From assembly GCF_003034915.1 (NCBI RefSeq), contig NZ_PZJX01000007.1, positions 1-64,000 of the forward strand: DNA of 64,000 bases. Direction: 5' to 3'. The stretch comes from Mesorhizobium helmanticense (GTDB lineage Bacteria > Pseudomonadota > Alphaproteobacteria > Rhizobiales > Rhizobiaceae). The number at the start of each line of letters is the position of its first letter. The stretch's first letter is position 1. This document shows positions 28,060 to 37,642 of this stretch, in pieces. Both the position numbers and the translations under genes were made by a program. The notes beneath the pieces were generated by a model, which worked only from the letters and a program-made list of their open reading frames with translations, made no database searches and was not told the origin of the DNA.

Positions 28060-28875
28060 TCAGGCAGCCTCGACCACCCTGTCCTCGATGAGCATTGGGA
28101 TGAACGGCTCGTCCGGCGCCTCAGGCAGGACATGCGCCCAGGTCAGGATCTCCATCCGGCCGTCGAAATGCTCGACCACCGCCGTGCAGCTTTCGACCCA
28201 GTCACCGGTGTTGATATATTGCACGTCCTCGAAATTCTCGATCGCCGCATGATGGATGTGCCCGCAGATGACGCCGTCGACATGCGAGCGGCGCGCCTCC
28301 TCGGTCAGCACCGTCTGGAACGAACCGATGAAGTTCACCGCCTTCTTGACCTTGACCTTGGCCCAGGACGAGAACGACCAGTAGGAAAGGCCGAGCAGTT
28401 GACGCAGTCGCGTGATGACGCGGTTGACCAGCATCGCTCCGTCATAGGCGTAGTCGCCGAGATAGGCCAGCCAGCGCTGATTGTGGACGACGGTGTCGAA
28501 CTGGTCGCCATGGATGACCAGCAAACGCTTGCCGTCGGCGGTCTCGTGGATGGCACGGTCGGCGACGACGATGCCGCCGAAATGCACGCCCTGGAACTGG
28601 CGCGCGAACTCATCATGATTGCCTGCGATATAGGTGATGCTGGCGCCCTTGCGTGCCTTGCGGAGCAGTTTCTGGACGACGTCGTTGTGGCTCTGCGGCC
28701 AGTGCCAGCTGCGTCTCAGGCGCCAGCCGTCGACGATATCGCCGACGAGATAGATGATGTCGGCATCGTGGTAGCGCAGAAAATCGATCAGGAAGTCGGC
28801 CTTCGCCGCCTTCGATCCGAGATGGATATCGGAGATGAACATGCTGCGGAAAGTGCGGGGCTCTGCGCCGGGCAT
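28060..28875 (-). CDS. LpxH-like metallophosphoesterase (UDP-2,3-diacylglucosamine diphosphatase family)
   Basis: A 271-residue calcineurin-type phosphoesterase with the full set of metal-binding motifs: SDIHLGS (residues 15-21), GDIVD (about 47-51), GNHDE, IHGDQFD and GHIHHA. LpxH hydrolyses UDP-diacylglucosamine in lipid A synthesis, but many alphaproteobacteria use the unrelated LpxI for that step, so the true substrate is uncertain. The ATG at 28875 starts just before the catalytic domain. It is divergent from the SDR gene. Confidence 0.82.
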   Translation of the reverse strand: MPGAEPRTFRSMFISDIHLGSKAAKADFLIDFLRYHDADIIYLVGDIVDGWRLRRSWHWPQSHNDVVQKLLRKARKGASITYIAGNHDEFARQFQGVHFGGIVVADRAIHETADGKRLLVIHGDQFDTVVHNQRWLAYLGDYAYDGAMLVNRVITRLRQLLGLSYWSFSSWAKVKVKKAVNFIGSFQTVLTEEARRSHVDGVICGHIHHAAIENFEDVQYINTGDWVESCTAVVEHFDGRMEILTWAHVLPEAPDEPFIPMLIEDRVVEAA

Positions 28876-28993
28876 TGGATTCTCACCGTTGCTTTCGAGC
28901 AGCCTATGCGCCGATTCATGCAACAACCGTATGACGGTTGCGATTGGTCCAGCCAAAGGGGTAGCCTGCCACGCTGTTCAAGGAGAAGAAATC

Positions 28994-29773
28994 ATGGATC
29001 TCGGCATTCGCGGCAAGAAGGCCATCGTCTGCGCTTCGAGCAAGGGGCTAGGGCGCGGCTGCGCCATGGCGCTGGCCGAGGCCGGCTGCGATCTGGTGGT
29101 CAATGGACGCAATGCCGAGCTACTGGCGAAAACCGCGGCCGAGCTGCGCGAGAGATTCGGCGTGAAGGTGACGGAGATCGTCGGCGACGTCTCGAAGCCC
29201 GAGGTGCAGAAGGCACTACTCGCCGCCTGCCCCGACCCCGATATCCTCGTCAACAACAATGGCGGACCGCCGTTTCGCGATTTCCGCGAACTCGACCGCG
29301 AAAAGATCCTCGAAGGCGTCACCCAGAACATGGTGACGCCGATCGAGCTGATTAAGGCCGTCATCGACGGCATGGCGTCGCGCGGCTTCGGCCGCATCGT
29401 CAACATCACCTCGCTGTCGGTCTATGTGCCGATCCCCGGCCTCGATCTGTCGTCGGGCGCACGCGCCGGGCTGACCTCGTTCCTTGCCGGCGTGGCGCGG
29501 ACGGTGATGGACCGCAACGTGACGATCAACAACATGCTGCCGGGCAAGCTCGACACCGACCGGCTGCGCGGCCCGCATGAACCCGGCAGCGTCGAGGATC
29601 CGACTGCCGCTGCCAAGCGCAAGGCCCAGGCAGCGGCCAACGTTCCGGCCAAGCGGCTCGGCACACCGGAGGAATTCGGCCAGATCTGCGCCTTCCTGTG
29701 CTCGGTCCATGCCGGCTATCTGACCGGGCAGAACATACCGGTGGATGGCGGCCTCTACGTCAGCGCGTTCTAG
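28994..29773 (+). CDS. Atypical SDR-family protein lacking catalytic Tyr/Lys
   Basis: A 259-residue Rossmann protein of the short-chain dehydrogenase family. The cofactor loop reads ASSKGLGRG in place of TGxxxGxG. The NNGG motif (NNNGGPP) is present. At the expected YxxxK site the sequence is SSGAR within LDLSSGARAGL, so the catalytic Tyr and Lys are replaced by Ser and Arg. The C-terminal GYLTGQNIPVDGG motif is intact. Some 3-oxoacyl reductase-like subgroups share this loss. It may bind NAD(P) without classic reductase chemistry. A strong AGGAGAAG site precedes the ATG at 28994. Confidence 0.85.
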   Translation: MDLGIRGKKAIVCASSKGLGRGCAMALAEAGCDLVVNGRNAELLAKTAAELRERFGVKVTEIVGDVSKPEVQKALLAACPDPDILVNNNGGPPFRDFRELDREKILEGVTQNMVTPIELIKAVIDGMASRGFGRIVNITSLSVYVPIPGLDLSSGARAGLTSFLAGVARTVMDRNVTINNMLPGKLDTDRLRGPHEPGSVEDPTAAAKRKAQAAANVPAKRLGTPEEFGQICAFLCSVHAGYLTGQNIPVDGGLYVSAF

Positions 29774-29801
29774 TGATGGAGCCTTAAGCGTAAGATCCGC
29801 G

Positions 29802-30179
29802 ATGCTACACTCGTCCCTCATATCCTTCCTTAACGGCGAGAAACCGGCCGACGAACTTTGGCAGGAGATCGAAACCGAAGTGACCGAGTGCGCGACTGCC
29901 TCGACTACGCCTGGCTGCGTGGGGCACGTCATCATAACTGACGGGCCAGATACGATAATTAATCTTCGACATGTGGACGTGCTGGTTAGTCGGCTGGCGG
30001 ACGGCATCCTGCCGGTCCAAGCAGCCGCCTACATCGCCGATGCGCTGATTATGAGCGACGACTTCGCCTTTGCGGACGAGGGCGTCTCGGAGGTTCTGTA
30101 CTGTCTGTCAGACGACAGCGCGCGCCTTTCGCGAGAAGACGTGCAAGCCTTGCGGAACCGCCTTTCGACGGGAGCCTAG
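29802..30179 (+). CDS. Hypothetical acidic protein
   Basis: A 125-residue soluble, acidic protein of unknown family, with no signal peptide or membrane span. Predicted helices dominate, with a central beta-like VIITDGP segment. The frame is open for 145 codons, but the ATG at 29802 gives a plausible N-terminus; its codon usage is less GC-rich than the neighbours, which hints at a recent arrival. It starts 28 bases after the SDR stop and may be read through from that gene. I cannot assign a function. Confidence 0.55.
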   Translation: MLHSSLISFLNGEKPADELWQEIETEVTECATASTTPGCVGHVIITDGPDTIINLRHVDVLVSRLADGILPVQAAAYIADALIMSDDFAFADEGVSEVLYCLSDDSARLSREDVQALRNRLSTGA

Positions 30180-30382
30180 CGGGTGCTTTGGAATTGGGCG
30201 GCGGCGCAGCTCGCCGCAGCTCCCCGCCCCGTCATCCCAACATTTCAATGACAGACCGCATAGGCCAGGCGGCCTTGCAAAGCCACAAGCCACGCGCTTG
30301 CGACATATCACCTCTCGAAAAGCCACGGCTGCATGCTAAGAGTTTCAAAACAGCAAGCGGACTGATTTGAGGAGCGGCCGGC

Positions 30383-32707
30383 ATGGAAGGCGAAGGCAAA
30401 AAGACGGCCCGGTCGGACCTCGACGAAGCCGCACTCTACTTCCACAAGCACCCAAGGCCCGGGAAGCTCGAAATCCAGGCGACGAAACCGCTGGGCAACC
30501 AGCGCGACCTGGCGCTGGCCTATTCACCCGGCGTCGCGGCGCCCTGTCTGGAAATCCGCGACAATCCGGCGACCGCCGCCGATTATACGGCGCGCGCCAA
30601 TCTGGTCGGTGTCGTCTCCAACGGTTCGGCGGTGCTGGGCCTCGGCAATATCGGGCCGCTCGCCTCCAAGCCTGTCATGGAAGGCAAGGCGGTGCTGTTC
30701 AAGAAATTCGCCGGCATCGACGTCTTCGACATCGAGATCGACGCGCCTGGCATCGAGCGCATGGTCGAGACGGTCGCGGCGCTGGAGCCGACCTTCGGCG
30801 GTATCAACCTTGAGGACATCAAGGCGCCGGAATGCTTCGAGGTCGAGGAGCGGCTGAAGGCCCGCATGGGTATTCCAGTCTTTCACGACGACCAGCACGG
30901 CACCGCGATCATCGTCGCCGCCGCCGTGCTTAACGGGCTGGAGTTCGCCGGCAAGGCTATCTCGGACATCAAGATCGTCACTTCGGGCGCCGGCGCCGCC
31001 GCGCTTGCCTGCCTCAACCTCCTGGTCCTGCTCGGTGCCCGTATCGAAAACATCTGGGTCACCGACCGTTTCGGCGTTGCCCACAAGGGCCGCGTCGACG
31101 AGATGGACCGCTGGAAGGACCCTTATGTGAAGGACACCGAGGCGCGCACGCTGGCCGATGTCATCCCCGGCGCAGATGTGTTCCTCGGCCTTTCCGCCGC
31201 CGGCGTGCTGAAACTGGAATTGCTTCAGCACATGGCGCCAAAGCCGCTGATCCTGGCGCTGGCCAATCCCAATCCCGAGATCATGCCGGAAGCGGCGCGG
31301 GCGGCACGACCCGACGCGATGATCTGCACCGGCCGATCCGATTTTCCCAATCAAGTCAACAATGTACTCTGTTTTCCTTACATCTTTCGTGGCGCGCTGG
31401 ACTGCGGCGCCAGCGCCATCAACGAAGAGATGAAGATGGCTGCGGTGCGGGCGATCGCGGCGCTGGCCCGCGAAGAGCCGTCCGATGTCGCCGCCCGCGC
31501 CTATTCCGGCGAGACGCCGATCTTCGGGCCAGACTTCCTGATCCCCTCGCCCTTCGACCCCAGGCTGATCCTGCGCATCGCGCCGGCGGTGGCCAAGGCT
31601 GCCTGCGACACCGGCGTCGCCACACGGCCGATCACCGACTTCGCCGCCTATATCGACACGCTGAACCGCTTCGTCTTCCGCTCAGGCCTGGTCATGAAGC
31701 CGGTGTTCTCGATGGCCAAGGCGTCGAGCGCCAAACGCGTCATCTATGCCGACGGCGAGGACGAGCGGGTGCTGCGCGCAGCGCAAGTCGTGTTGGAGGA
31801 AGGCATCGCCGAGCCGATTTTGATCGGGCGCCCGCATGTCATCGAAGTCCGGCTGAAACGCTACGGGCTGCGCATCAAGCCGGGCGTCGATTTCGGCCTG
31901 ATCAACCCTGAGGACGATCCCCGCTACCGCCACTATGTCGATCTGCTGATCGAACTTGCCGGCCGCCGCGGCGTGACGACGGAAGCCGCGCGCACCATGG
32001 TGCGCACCGACAACACAGTCATCGCCGCCCTCGCCCTGAAGCGCGGCGATGCCGACGCCATGGTCTGCGGCCTCGAAGGCCGTTTCGAGCGGCATCTGCG
32101 CAACGTCACCCTGATCATCGGCCCACGCGCCGGCATCAAGGACCACGATTTGTCGACGCTTTCGATGCTGATCTCGCAGCGCGGTATCATTTTCCTCACC
32201 GACACCCACGTCTCCGTCGACCCGACAGCCGAGGAGATCGCCGAGATGACAGTGCTGGCGGCGGAAGAAATCCAGCGCTTCGGTATCGAACCGAAGGCCG
32301 CCTTGCTCTCGCATTCGGATTTCGGCTCGCGCGATTCACCCAGCGCTCTGAAGATGCGGCAGGCTGCGGCGATCCTGGCGCGCATCGCGCCGGACCTGCA
32401 ATGCGACGGCGAAATGCATGCCGACACGGCTCTGTCCGAGCAGTTGCGCCAGCGCGTCTATCCGCATTCGCGGCTGAAAGGCGAAGCCAATCTGCTGGTG
32501 TTCCCCAATCTGGACTCGGCCAACATCACGCTCACCGCGCTACGCACGATGATGGATGCGCTGCATGTCGGGCCGATCCTGCTCGGTACCGACAGGCCGG
32601 CGCATATATTGACGCCGTCGGTGACGTCGCGCGGCGTGGTCAACATGACCGCGCTCGCCGTGGTCGAAGCAGCCCACAAGGCTCAGGCGATCGTAAATCT
32701 GGGATGA
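30383..32707 (+). CDS. maeB: NADP-dependent malic enzyme (malic enzyme-phosphotransacetylase fusion)
   Basis: A 774-residue MaeB. Residues about 20-430 are the malic enzyme part, with [13 protein letters not shown], the catalytic-region FHDDQHGTA and the NADP loop [13 protein letters not shown]. The rest is a phosphotransacetylase-like domain, recognised from the [15 protein letters not shown] start and the [17 protein letters not shown] wording (here [12 protein letters not shown]). Malate is decarboxylated to pyruvate and NADPH; the second domain is regulatory rather than catalytic in characterised rhizobial enzymes. Rhizobia usually also have a NAD-specific Dme. A GAGGAGCGG ribosome site precedes the ATG. 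Confidence 0.94.
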   Translation: MEGEGKKTARSDLDEAALYFHKHPRPGKLEIQATKPLGNQRDLALAYSPGVAAPCLEIRDNPATAADYTARANLVGVVSNGSAVLGLGNIGPLASKPVMEGKAVLFKKFAGIDVFDIEIDAPGIERMVETVAALEPTFGGINLEDIKAPECFEVEERLKARMGIPVFHDDQHGTAIIVAAAVLNGLEFAGKAISDIKIVTSGAGAAALACLNLLVLLGARIENIWVTDRFGVAHKGRVDEMDRWKDPYVKDTEARTLADVIPGADVFLGLSAAGVLKLELLQHMAPKPLILALANPNPEIMPEAARAARPDAMICTGRSDFPNQVNNVLCFPYIFRGALDCGASAINEEMKMAAVRAIAALAREEPSDVAARAYSGETPIFGPDFLIPSPFDPRLILRIAPAVAKAACDTGVATRPITDFAAYIDTLNRFVFRSGLVMKPVFSMAKASSAKRVIYADGEDERVLRAAQVVLEEGIAEPILIGRPHVIEVRLKRYGLRIKPGVDFGLINPEDDPRYRHYVDLLIELAGRRGVTTEAARTMVRTDNTVIAALALKRGDADAMVCGLEGRFERHLRNVTLIIGPRAGIKDHDLSTLSMLISQRGIIFLTDTHVSVDPTAEEIAEMTVLAAEEIQRFGIEPKAALLSHSDFGSRDSPSALKMRQAAAILARIAPDLQCDGEMHADTALSEQLRQRVYPHSRLKGEANLLVFPNLDSANITLTALRTMMDALHVGPILLGTDRPAHILTPSVTSRGVVNMTALAVVEAAHKAQAIVNLG

Positions 32708-32788
32708 GCCCGTCTTCGGCGGTAAGCTAAACAAACAGTTAACTGCAATCGCGGTAGTTTTGGCGGCGGGAAACGGAGTTCTGGGCAA

Positions 32789-33961
32789 ATGATGGGCGCT
32801 GGGTGGAAGCTGACGCGTGCAGCGGCGCTGCTTGCCGCTTTGGCGTTGTCCAGCCTTGCCGTCACCCAATCGCAGGCCGCCTCCCGTGTTTGCCGGCAGT
32901 TGGAAGCCGATCTGGCGTCCGCCTCGCGTGGCGGCGGCAAGCCGGCTCTGCTCAGAAAATATGACGACGCGATCGTCCGGCAACGCCAGCAGATCGCAAA
33001 GGCCAGCAACCAGTCCGGCTGCGGCTTCTCGCTGTTTGGCCGTAATGAAAACGCCTGCGCCGCGCGCGACGCCACGCTCGACCGCATGAACGCCAATCTC
33101 GACGCCTTGGAGGCCAAGCGGGCGCAACTCGCCGGCGGCGGCTCGCGGCGCGATCGCGCCCGCATATTGGCCGCGCTCGATGCCAATGGCTGCCGCGACA
33201 GCATTGTCGCTCCGAAGCGCGCGCCGCTGCGTGAGGCGAACCGTCAAGACGGCAATGGCAACCTGCTCGATCGGCTGCTGAACGGTGACAAAAGGCAACT
33301 CGAAGCGCCGGAGAGCGATCCCGACGAACAACGCGGCATCCGCGCCATGATCAACCAGCCCGACCGGATGGACCTGCCACGCCTTGGCGGCGAATTCCGC
33401 ACGGTTTGCGTGCGCACCTGCGATGGCTACTTCTTCCCGATGTCGAATGCCGCCTCGATGGGCGATTTCGAGCGCGACCAGAAGAACTGCGATTCGAGCT
33501 GTCCCGGCACCGAGATGCAAGTGTTCTACACGCGCGGCCAGGATGGCGATTCGGCTGACATGACCTCGTCGGCCACCGGCAGGCCCTACCGCGAACTGCC
33601 GACCGCCTATCTCTACAAGCAGTCCTCACGCCCGCCGGCCTGCGGCTGCAACGCGGCACAGAATTTCGAAATCATTGCCGGCAAGCCGCCAAATCCTGAA
33701 CAGTCGCAGGCCGATACGCAAGCCGAACCGTTCATTCCAGTGCCTGTCGCCAAGCCGGATCCGGGCGCCGACCCCGAGACCTTGGCCAACGCCGAAGGCG
33801 GCCTCGACCGTGAAGCCATAAAGCGCATGGCCGTCAAGCCCGTGGCGTCGACCTTGCCGCCACCGGAACAGCGCAAGGTCAGGGTCGTCGGGCCAGCGTT
33901 CCTTCCCGACCCAAAAGCGGCAATAGATCTGCAAGTTCCGGCCCCGAAGGCTGTCCGGTAA
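32789..33961 (+). CDS. DUF2865 exported protein
   Basis: A 390-residue exported protein with a signal peptide (about 30 residues, AASRVC) and a DUF2865 region at about 200-300. That region has the family wording [15 protein letters not shown] and a Cys-rich [17 protein letters not shown] stretch, implying disulfides. A helical, charged region follows the signal and a Pro/Ala-rich tail ends it. The role is unknown. Its last 83 bases overlap the convergent gltX end. Confidence 0.85.
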   Translation: MMGAGWKLTRAAALLAALALSSLAVTQSQAASRVCRQLEADLASASRGGGKPALLRKYDDAIVRQRQQIAKASNQSGCGFSLFGRNENACAARDATLDRMNANLDALEAKRAQLAGGGSRRDRARILAALDANGCRDSIVAPKRAPLREANRQDGNGNLLDRLLNGDKRQLEAPESDPDEQRGIRAMINQPDRMDLPRLGGEFRTVCVRTCDGYFFPMSNAASMGDFERDQKNCDSSCPGTEMQVFYTRGQDGDSADMTSSATGRPYRELPTAYLYKQSSRPPACGCNAAQNFEIIAGKPPNPEQSQADTQAEPFIPVPVAKPDPGADPETLANAEGGLDREAIKRMAVKPVASTLPPPEQRKVRVVGPAFLPDPKAAIDLQVPAPKAVR

Positions 33962-35252
33962 GTGCCAGCCTGAGTGGCATGAACAGCGCCTTGCCCTTGC
34001 GGCCGGTCGCTTCCCTGATCTTGCTCGTCCAGTTCTTCCAGACCGACCCGTTCCATGGCTCTTCCGGCAAAAGATCGAACGCCTGATGAAGAAAATCGCG
34101 GTCTTCGTCGGAAAACTCAGGCGGCTCCTGCGGACCTTCGCGAAGCGTGCGCCACCAGATGGCAGCGTCGGCCAGCCTGTCGACATTGCTACGCACAGCG
34201 AGCCAGAATGGCTCGGCCTGTTCGCCTGATATGCCAAGCACGATCAGCCGGTCGCGCGCTTCGGAAAACGGCATGTTGTGGAGCAGTGTGCGATTGAGCA
34301 CGAAAAGCTCGTCCGGATCGAATTTGGCGGCGGATTTCGACGTTGCGGCCGGATCAAAGCGCTCCGCAAGCCCGTTCATATCGGGCACTGCCACGACATT
34401 TTCCGAAGTGCCGACGAGTACGGCCAGCGAGGCGACAGCCATCGGTTCGATGCCGGTCTCGCGCAGGCTTTCGATGGACAGTGCGCCGGTTCGCTTCGAC
34501 AGCCCCTCGCCCGTACTGGTGGTCAAGAGATTGTGGTGGCCGAATACCGGCGGCTCGGCGCCCAGCGCCTGGAACAGTGCTATCTGTACGCCGGTGTTGG
34601 TGACATGATCGTCGCCGCGGATGACATGACTGACGCCCATCTCGATATCGTCGACCACCGAAGGCAGCGTGTAGAGATAGGTGCCGTCCTCGCGCCGCAG
34701 GACCGGATCCGAGAGCGAGGCTAGGTCGACGGTCTCCTCGCCGCGCACCATGTCGTCCCAGTGGATTTCGGTGCGTTCCGGCTGCAAGGGATCGCTGGTG
34801 AAATTGGGCAGGAGGAAGCGCCAGTGCGGCCGGCGGCCGTCCGACTGGTATTCGGCGACCTGATCGCGCGTCAGCGTCAGCGCCTCGCGGCCATAGACCG
34901 GCGGCAGGCCTCGCGTGCGGCGCACCTTGCGCCTGAGATCGAGCTCTTCCGGCGTTTCATAGCAGGCATAGACAAGGCGCGCCGCCTTCAGTTTCTCGAT
35001 CGCCGCATCGTAGATCTCGAAGCGCCGCGACTGGTACTCCGTGGCATCGGGAAAAACGCCCAGCCAATGCAGATCATAGAGAATGGCGTCGGAAAATTCC
35101 TGCGTCGAGCGCGCGACGTCGGTGTCGTCGAAACGCTGGATGAAGCGGCCCTTGTTGTTCAACGCAAACAGCCAGTTGAACAGGGCGGTGCGCGCATTGC
35201 CGATATGGATGCGGCCGGTGGGCGACGGGGCAAAACGGACGGTAACTGTCAT
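33879..35252 (-). CDS. gltX: Glutamate--tRNA ligase
   Basis: A 457-residue class I GluRS. The HIGH motif appears as [12 protein letters not shown] near residue 11, and the KMSKS loop as EGLSKRTGA near residue 249, with Gly in place of the first Lys. The C-terminal anticodon-binding part is shorter than E. coli GltX but normal for alphaproteobacteria, which often carry two GluRS copies. It charges tRNA(Glu) and, in bacteria lacking GlnRS, may also mischarge tRNA(Gln). The gene follows a compact promoter-terminator unit. Confidence 0.93.
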   Translation of the reverse strand: MTVTVRFAPSPTGRIHIGNARTALFNWLFALNNKGRFIQRFDDTDVARSTQEFSDAILYDLHWLGVFPDATEYQSRRFEIYDAAIEKLKAARLVYACYETPEELDLRRKVRRTRGLPPVYGREALTLTRDQVAEYQSDGRRPHWRFLLPNFTSDPLQPERTEIHWDDMVRGEETVDLASLSDPVLRREDGTYLYTLPSVVDDIEMGVSHVIRGDDHVTNTGVQIALFQALGAEPPVFGHHNLLTTSTGEGLSKRTGALSIESLRETGIEPMAVASLAVLVGTSENVVAVPDMNGLAERFDPAATSKSAAKFDPDELFVLNRTLLHNMPFSEARDRLIVLGISGEQAEPFWLAVRSNVDRLADAAIWWRTLREGPQEPPEFSDEDRDFLHQAFDLLPEEPWNGSVWKNWTSKIREATGRKGKALFMPLRLALTGQPSGPELADLLPLLGREGTLARRP

Positions 35253-35383
35253 GAGCGGGGCGTACCGGATGCTTTCGGTGTTGACAAGACACGCCCCCGC
35301 GCGCTGCCGCAGACATAGAATATGACGGCGGAAATGAAAAGCCTGCAGCGCAGGGCGGAGTTCGATCCAGCAGAGCTTGAATC

Positions 35384-35406
35384 AAAAACCCGCCTCGGTG
35401 GGCGGG
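35384..35406 (-). terminator. Rho-independent terminator within the gltX leader
   Basis: On the minus strand CCCGCC (35406-35401) and GGCGGG (35394-35389) form a stem with a 6-base loop, followed directly by TTTTT. It sits only about 25-45 bases downstream of a predicted transcription start, so it either ends a tiny RNA or attenuates gltX. Confidence 0.65.
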
Positions 35407-35435
35407 CCGTTGGCGCAATCAGCACCATGAATAAA

Positions 35436-35464
35436 TTCCTAGCATAACTGATATCACCTGTCAA
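35436..35464 (-). promoter_or_regulatory. Sigma-70-type promoter upstream of gltX
   Basis: On the minus strand a perfect TTGACA (35464-35459) and TAGGAA (35441-35436) are 17 bases apart. Transcription would begin near 35430, right beside an ATG at 35428 whose frame runs on without an early stop. Confidence 0.55.
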
Positions 35465-35483
35465 GTTGAACCCATCCAGCTTG

Positions 35484-35519
35484 GGTTCCTCGCCCACGAA
35501 AGTGGGGGCGAGGAACCCG
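35484..35519. other. Strong hairpin with GAAA tetraloop
   Basis: GGGTTCCTCGCC pairs with GGCGAGGAACCC, and an inner CAC/GTG step closes a GAAA tetraloop, with two unpaired G on one side. It lies 41-76 bases after the ABC exporter stop. No T-tract follows on either strand, so it is more likely a 3'-end stabiliser or processing site than a terminator. Confidence 0.6.
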
Positions 35520-35559
35520 GGTCTTGCCAGGTCGGAATGCCACGCAGCGATACAACCCG

Positions 35560-37365
35560 TCAGATCGCCAGCCCCTTGGTCAGTTCCAGCGCCTGGCGCT
35601 CGAACAGCCGGCGGTAGATGCCGCCTTGCAGACGGATCAACTCGTCATGCGAGCCTTCCTCGGCGATGCGGCCGCGATCGAACACCAAGAGCCTGTCAAG
35701 CGCCCGCACCGTCGACAGCCGGTGCGCGATGACCAGCGTGGTGCGGCCGACCATCAGCCGCTCCATCGCCTGCTGGATCAGCACCTCCGATTCCGAATCG
35801 AGGCTGGATGTCGCCTCGTCCAGAATGAGGATCCTGGCATCGGCGAGGAAAGCGCGCGCGATCGCCACCCGCTGGCGCTCGCCGCCGGACAGTTTCACGC
35901 CGCGTTCGCCGACCAGCGTGCCGTAGCCCTTCGGCAGGTCGGCGATGAAGTCGTGCGCGCTGGCCAGCCGTGCGGCATGCTCGATCTCCGCCTGGCTGGC
36001 GCTCGGCCGGGCATAGGCGATGTTTTCGGCCAGCGACCGGTGAAACAGGATTGGCTCCTGCTGGACGATGGCGATCTGCCCGCGCAGCGACGCCTGCGCC
36101 ACCTGCGAGATATCCTGCCCGTCGATCAGGATCTGCCCTGAGTTCACGTCGTAAAGGCGCTGGATCAGCTTGACGAAGGTCGTCTTGCCCGAGCCGGAAT
36201 GGCCAACCAGTCCAACGCGTTCGCCCGGCGCGATATCCACCGAAAAGTCGCGGTAGAGCGGCAGCCGATGGTTGCCATAGTGGAAGGTGACGTTGTCGAA
36301 GCCAATACGGCCGTCGGTGATGCGGATCAGCTTGGCACCGGGCCGGTCCTCGATGCCGAGCGGTTCGGACTGGAAGTCGACCAGTTCCTCCATGTCATTG
36401 ATCGAGCGCTGCAAATTGCGGATATGCGTCCCGATATCCCTGAGATAGCCTTGCAGCACGAAGAACGAGGTCAGCACGAAGGCGACATCGCCGGCGCTCG
36501 CCTGCCCCCACGACCACAGCAGCAGCGAAAATCCGATCACCGCCGTCCTGAGCAGCAAAAGCATCGTCCCTTGCGTGGTGCCATTGAGGGTGCCGCGCAC
36601 CCAGGTTCGCCGCGTGCGGGCACGCCATTTGGCGACCACTTTGGCAAGACGCGTTTCCTCGCGCGTCTCGGCGCCGAAACCCTTGACCACCGCATTGCAG
36701 CTCACCGCGTCGGCCAGCGAGCCGCCAAGGCGCGTGTCCCAGGCGTTGGCAAGCCTTGCCGCCGGCGCGACATAACCGAGCGACAGCATCGCTGTCACCG
36801 CGATGAACAGTACCGAGCCGGCGGCGACCACCACGCCCATTATCGGCCAGAACCAGCCGAGCAGCAGCGTCGAACCGATCAACATGACGACCGACGGCAG
36901 CAACGCGATCAGGATCGTGTCGTTGAGCAGGTCGAGCGCCCACATGCCGCGCGTTATCTTGCGCACGGTCGAGCCGGCGAAGCTGTTGGCATGCCAGTCG
37001 GTGGAAAACCGTTGAACGCGGTGGAAGGCGTCGGCGGCAATGTCGGCCATCATCTTCAGCGTCAGGTCCGTGATGCCCATGAAGGCGATGTTGCGCAGAA
37101 CGACGCCCGCGAGCGCCAGCGCCACCAGCATGGAAAACGCCGCCATCGCCGCATTCCATGCGATCTCGTCGGCCGCAGCACTGCTGGCGACGGCGTCGAC
37201 CAATCGGCCGGAATAGAGCGGCGTCAGCACATCGGCCGAGGTCGACAGCAGGAAGGTGCCCATGATGAGCGAAAGCCGCCAAGGCTGACGCCGCCAATGG
37301 CCGAACGTAAAACCAAGAACGCTGCGAAAGGCGCTCGCGCGCAAATCGATCTGAAAACGAGCCAT
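35560..37365 (-). CDS. ABC exporter, fused permease and ATPase (MsbA-type half-transporter)
   Basis: A 601-residue type IV ABC exporter subunit. Six membrane helices occupy about residues 25-320. The ATPase domain has Walker A GHSGSGKT, the signature LSGGERQRVAIAR, Walker B LILDEATSSLDS and the H-loop in IAHRLSTV. It works as a homo- or heterodimer to export lipids or drugs; no partner half is adjacent. The ATG at 37365 was preferred over an in-frame upstream extension to 37476, which overlaps the leader terminator. The 270-base leader appears to be an attenuator (see findings), implying induction by a translation-inhibiting compound or an amino-acid signal. Confidence 0.9.
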   Translation of the reverse strand: MARFQIDLRASAFRSVLGFTFGHWRRQPWRLSLIMGTFLLSTSADVLTPLYSGRLVDAVASSAAADEIAWNAAMAAFSMLVALALAGVVLRNIAFMGITDLTLKMMADIAADAFHRVQRFSTDWHANSFAGSTVRKITRGMWALDLLNDTILIALLPSVVMLIGSTLLLGWFWPIMGVVVAAGSVLFIAVTAMLSLGYVAPAARLANAWDTRLGGSLADAVSCNAVVKGFGAETREETRLAKVVAKWRARTRRTWVRGTLNGTTQGTMLLLLRTAVIGFSLLLWSWGQASAGDVAFVLTSFFVLQGYLRDIGTHIRNLQRSINDMEELVDFQSEPLGIEDRPGAKLIRITDGRIGFDNVTFHYGNHRLPLYRDFSVDIAPGERVGLVGHSGSGKTTFVKLIQRLYDVNSGQILIDGQDISQVAQASLRGQIAIVQQEPILFHRSLAENIAYARPSASQAEIEHAARLASAHDFIADLPKGYGTLVGERGVKLSGGERQRVAIARAFLADARILILDEATSSLDSESEVLIQQAMERLMVGRTTLVIAHRLSTVRALDRLLVFDRGRIAEEGSHDELIRLQGGIYRRLFERQALELTKGLAI

Positions 37366-37412
37366 GATGTCATCCGGGCGCAAACGAGCCCGGTCCCAGT
37401 AAGGTAGAAATG

Positions 37413-37452
37413 AAAAAACCGCGTTGGCGCCAACTGGCGCCCGGAAATGCGG
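37413..37452 (-). terminator. Terminator-like hairpin in the ABC exporter leader
   Basis: On the minus strand an outer stem CCGC/GCGG (37452-37449 with 37422-37419) encloses a 7-base GGCGCCA/TGGCGCC hairpin, followed directly by TTTTTT. It lies about 50 bases before the ABC exporter start. Confidence 0.5.
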
Positions 37453-37509
37453 AGGTTTGGTATCTTGGCGGCTCACCCTCTAACGGGCGGCGACCGGCAG
37501 CGGCAAAGG

Positions 37510-37563
37510 CCTGTTCTCAGCTCAGCTCTCGTCGCGAAGGAACTTCGCGGCCTGCTGAACAGG
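37510..37563 (-). promoter_or_regulatory. Structured attenuator segment
   Basis: An outer stem pairs 37554-37563 with 37510-37521 (CCTGTTC against GAACAGG, with a two-base bulge). An inner perfect 7-base hairpin, CGCGAAG with CTTCGCG, pairs 37543-37549 with 37533-37539. The segment begins 2 bases after the upstream ORF stop. Confidence 0.6.
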
Positions 37564-37565
37564 AC

Positions 37566-37607
37566 CTAGGCTTCGCGGCCTCGCATAACGATGTCAAATC
37601 CTGGCAT
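37566..37607 (-). CDS. 13-codon upstream ORF (putative leader peptide)
   Basis: The minus-strand ORF encodes MPGFDIVMRGREA and ends in TAG. It has a near-perfect Shine-Dalgarno (GGGAGGA) ending 6 bases before the ATG, stronger than at most genes in the window. It sits about 30 bases after a predicted transcription start and directly before the structured segment. Codons 9-12 contain one copy of an 11-base sequence repeated downstream. This strongly suggests translation that controls RNA folding ahead of the ABC exporter. The peptide itself matches nothing I know. Confidence 0.6.
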   Translation of the reverse strand: MPGFDIVMRGREA

Positions 37608-37642
37608 TCGGTTCCTCCCAAAGGGGGATCGCGGGAAGGCTT

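Larger units (their letters stand above)
35253..35559. other. Intergenic region between ABC exporter and gltX with three structured signals
   Basis: This 307-base gap holds no credible protein gene. It contains a strong hairpin (35484-35519), a minus-strand promoter (35436-35464) and a minus-strand terminator (35384-35406), each listed separately. The remaining 130 bases before gltX show nothing further that I can identify. Confidence 0.7.

Noticed and set aside
35383..35428. Short leader peptide starting MVLIAPTARPP before gltX
   Set aside because: The frame does not stop at the terminator; it runs on to 35249 with poor codon use and no ribosome site, so a defined leader peptide is not supported.
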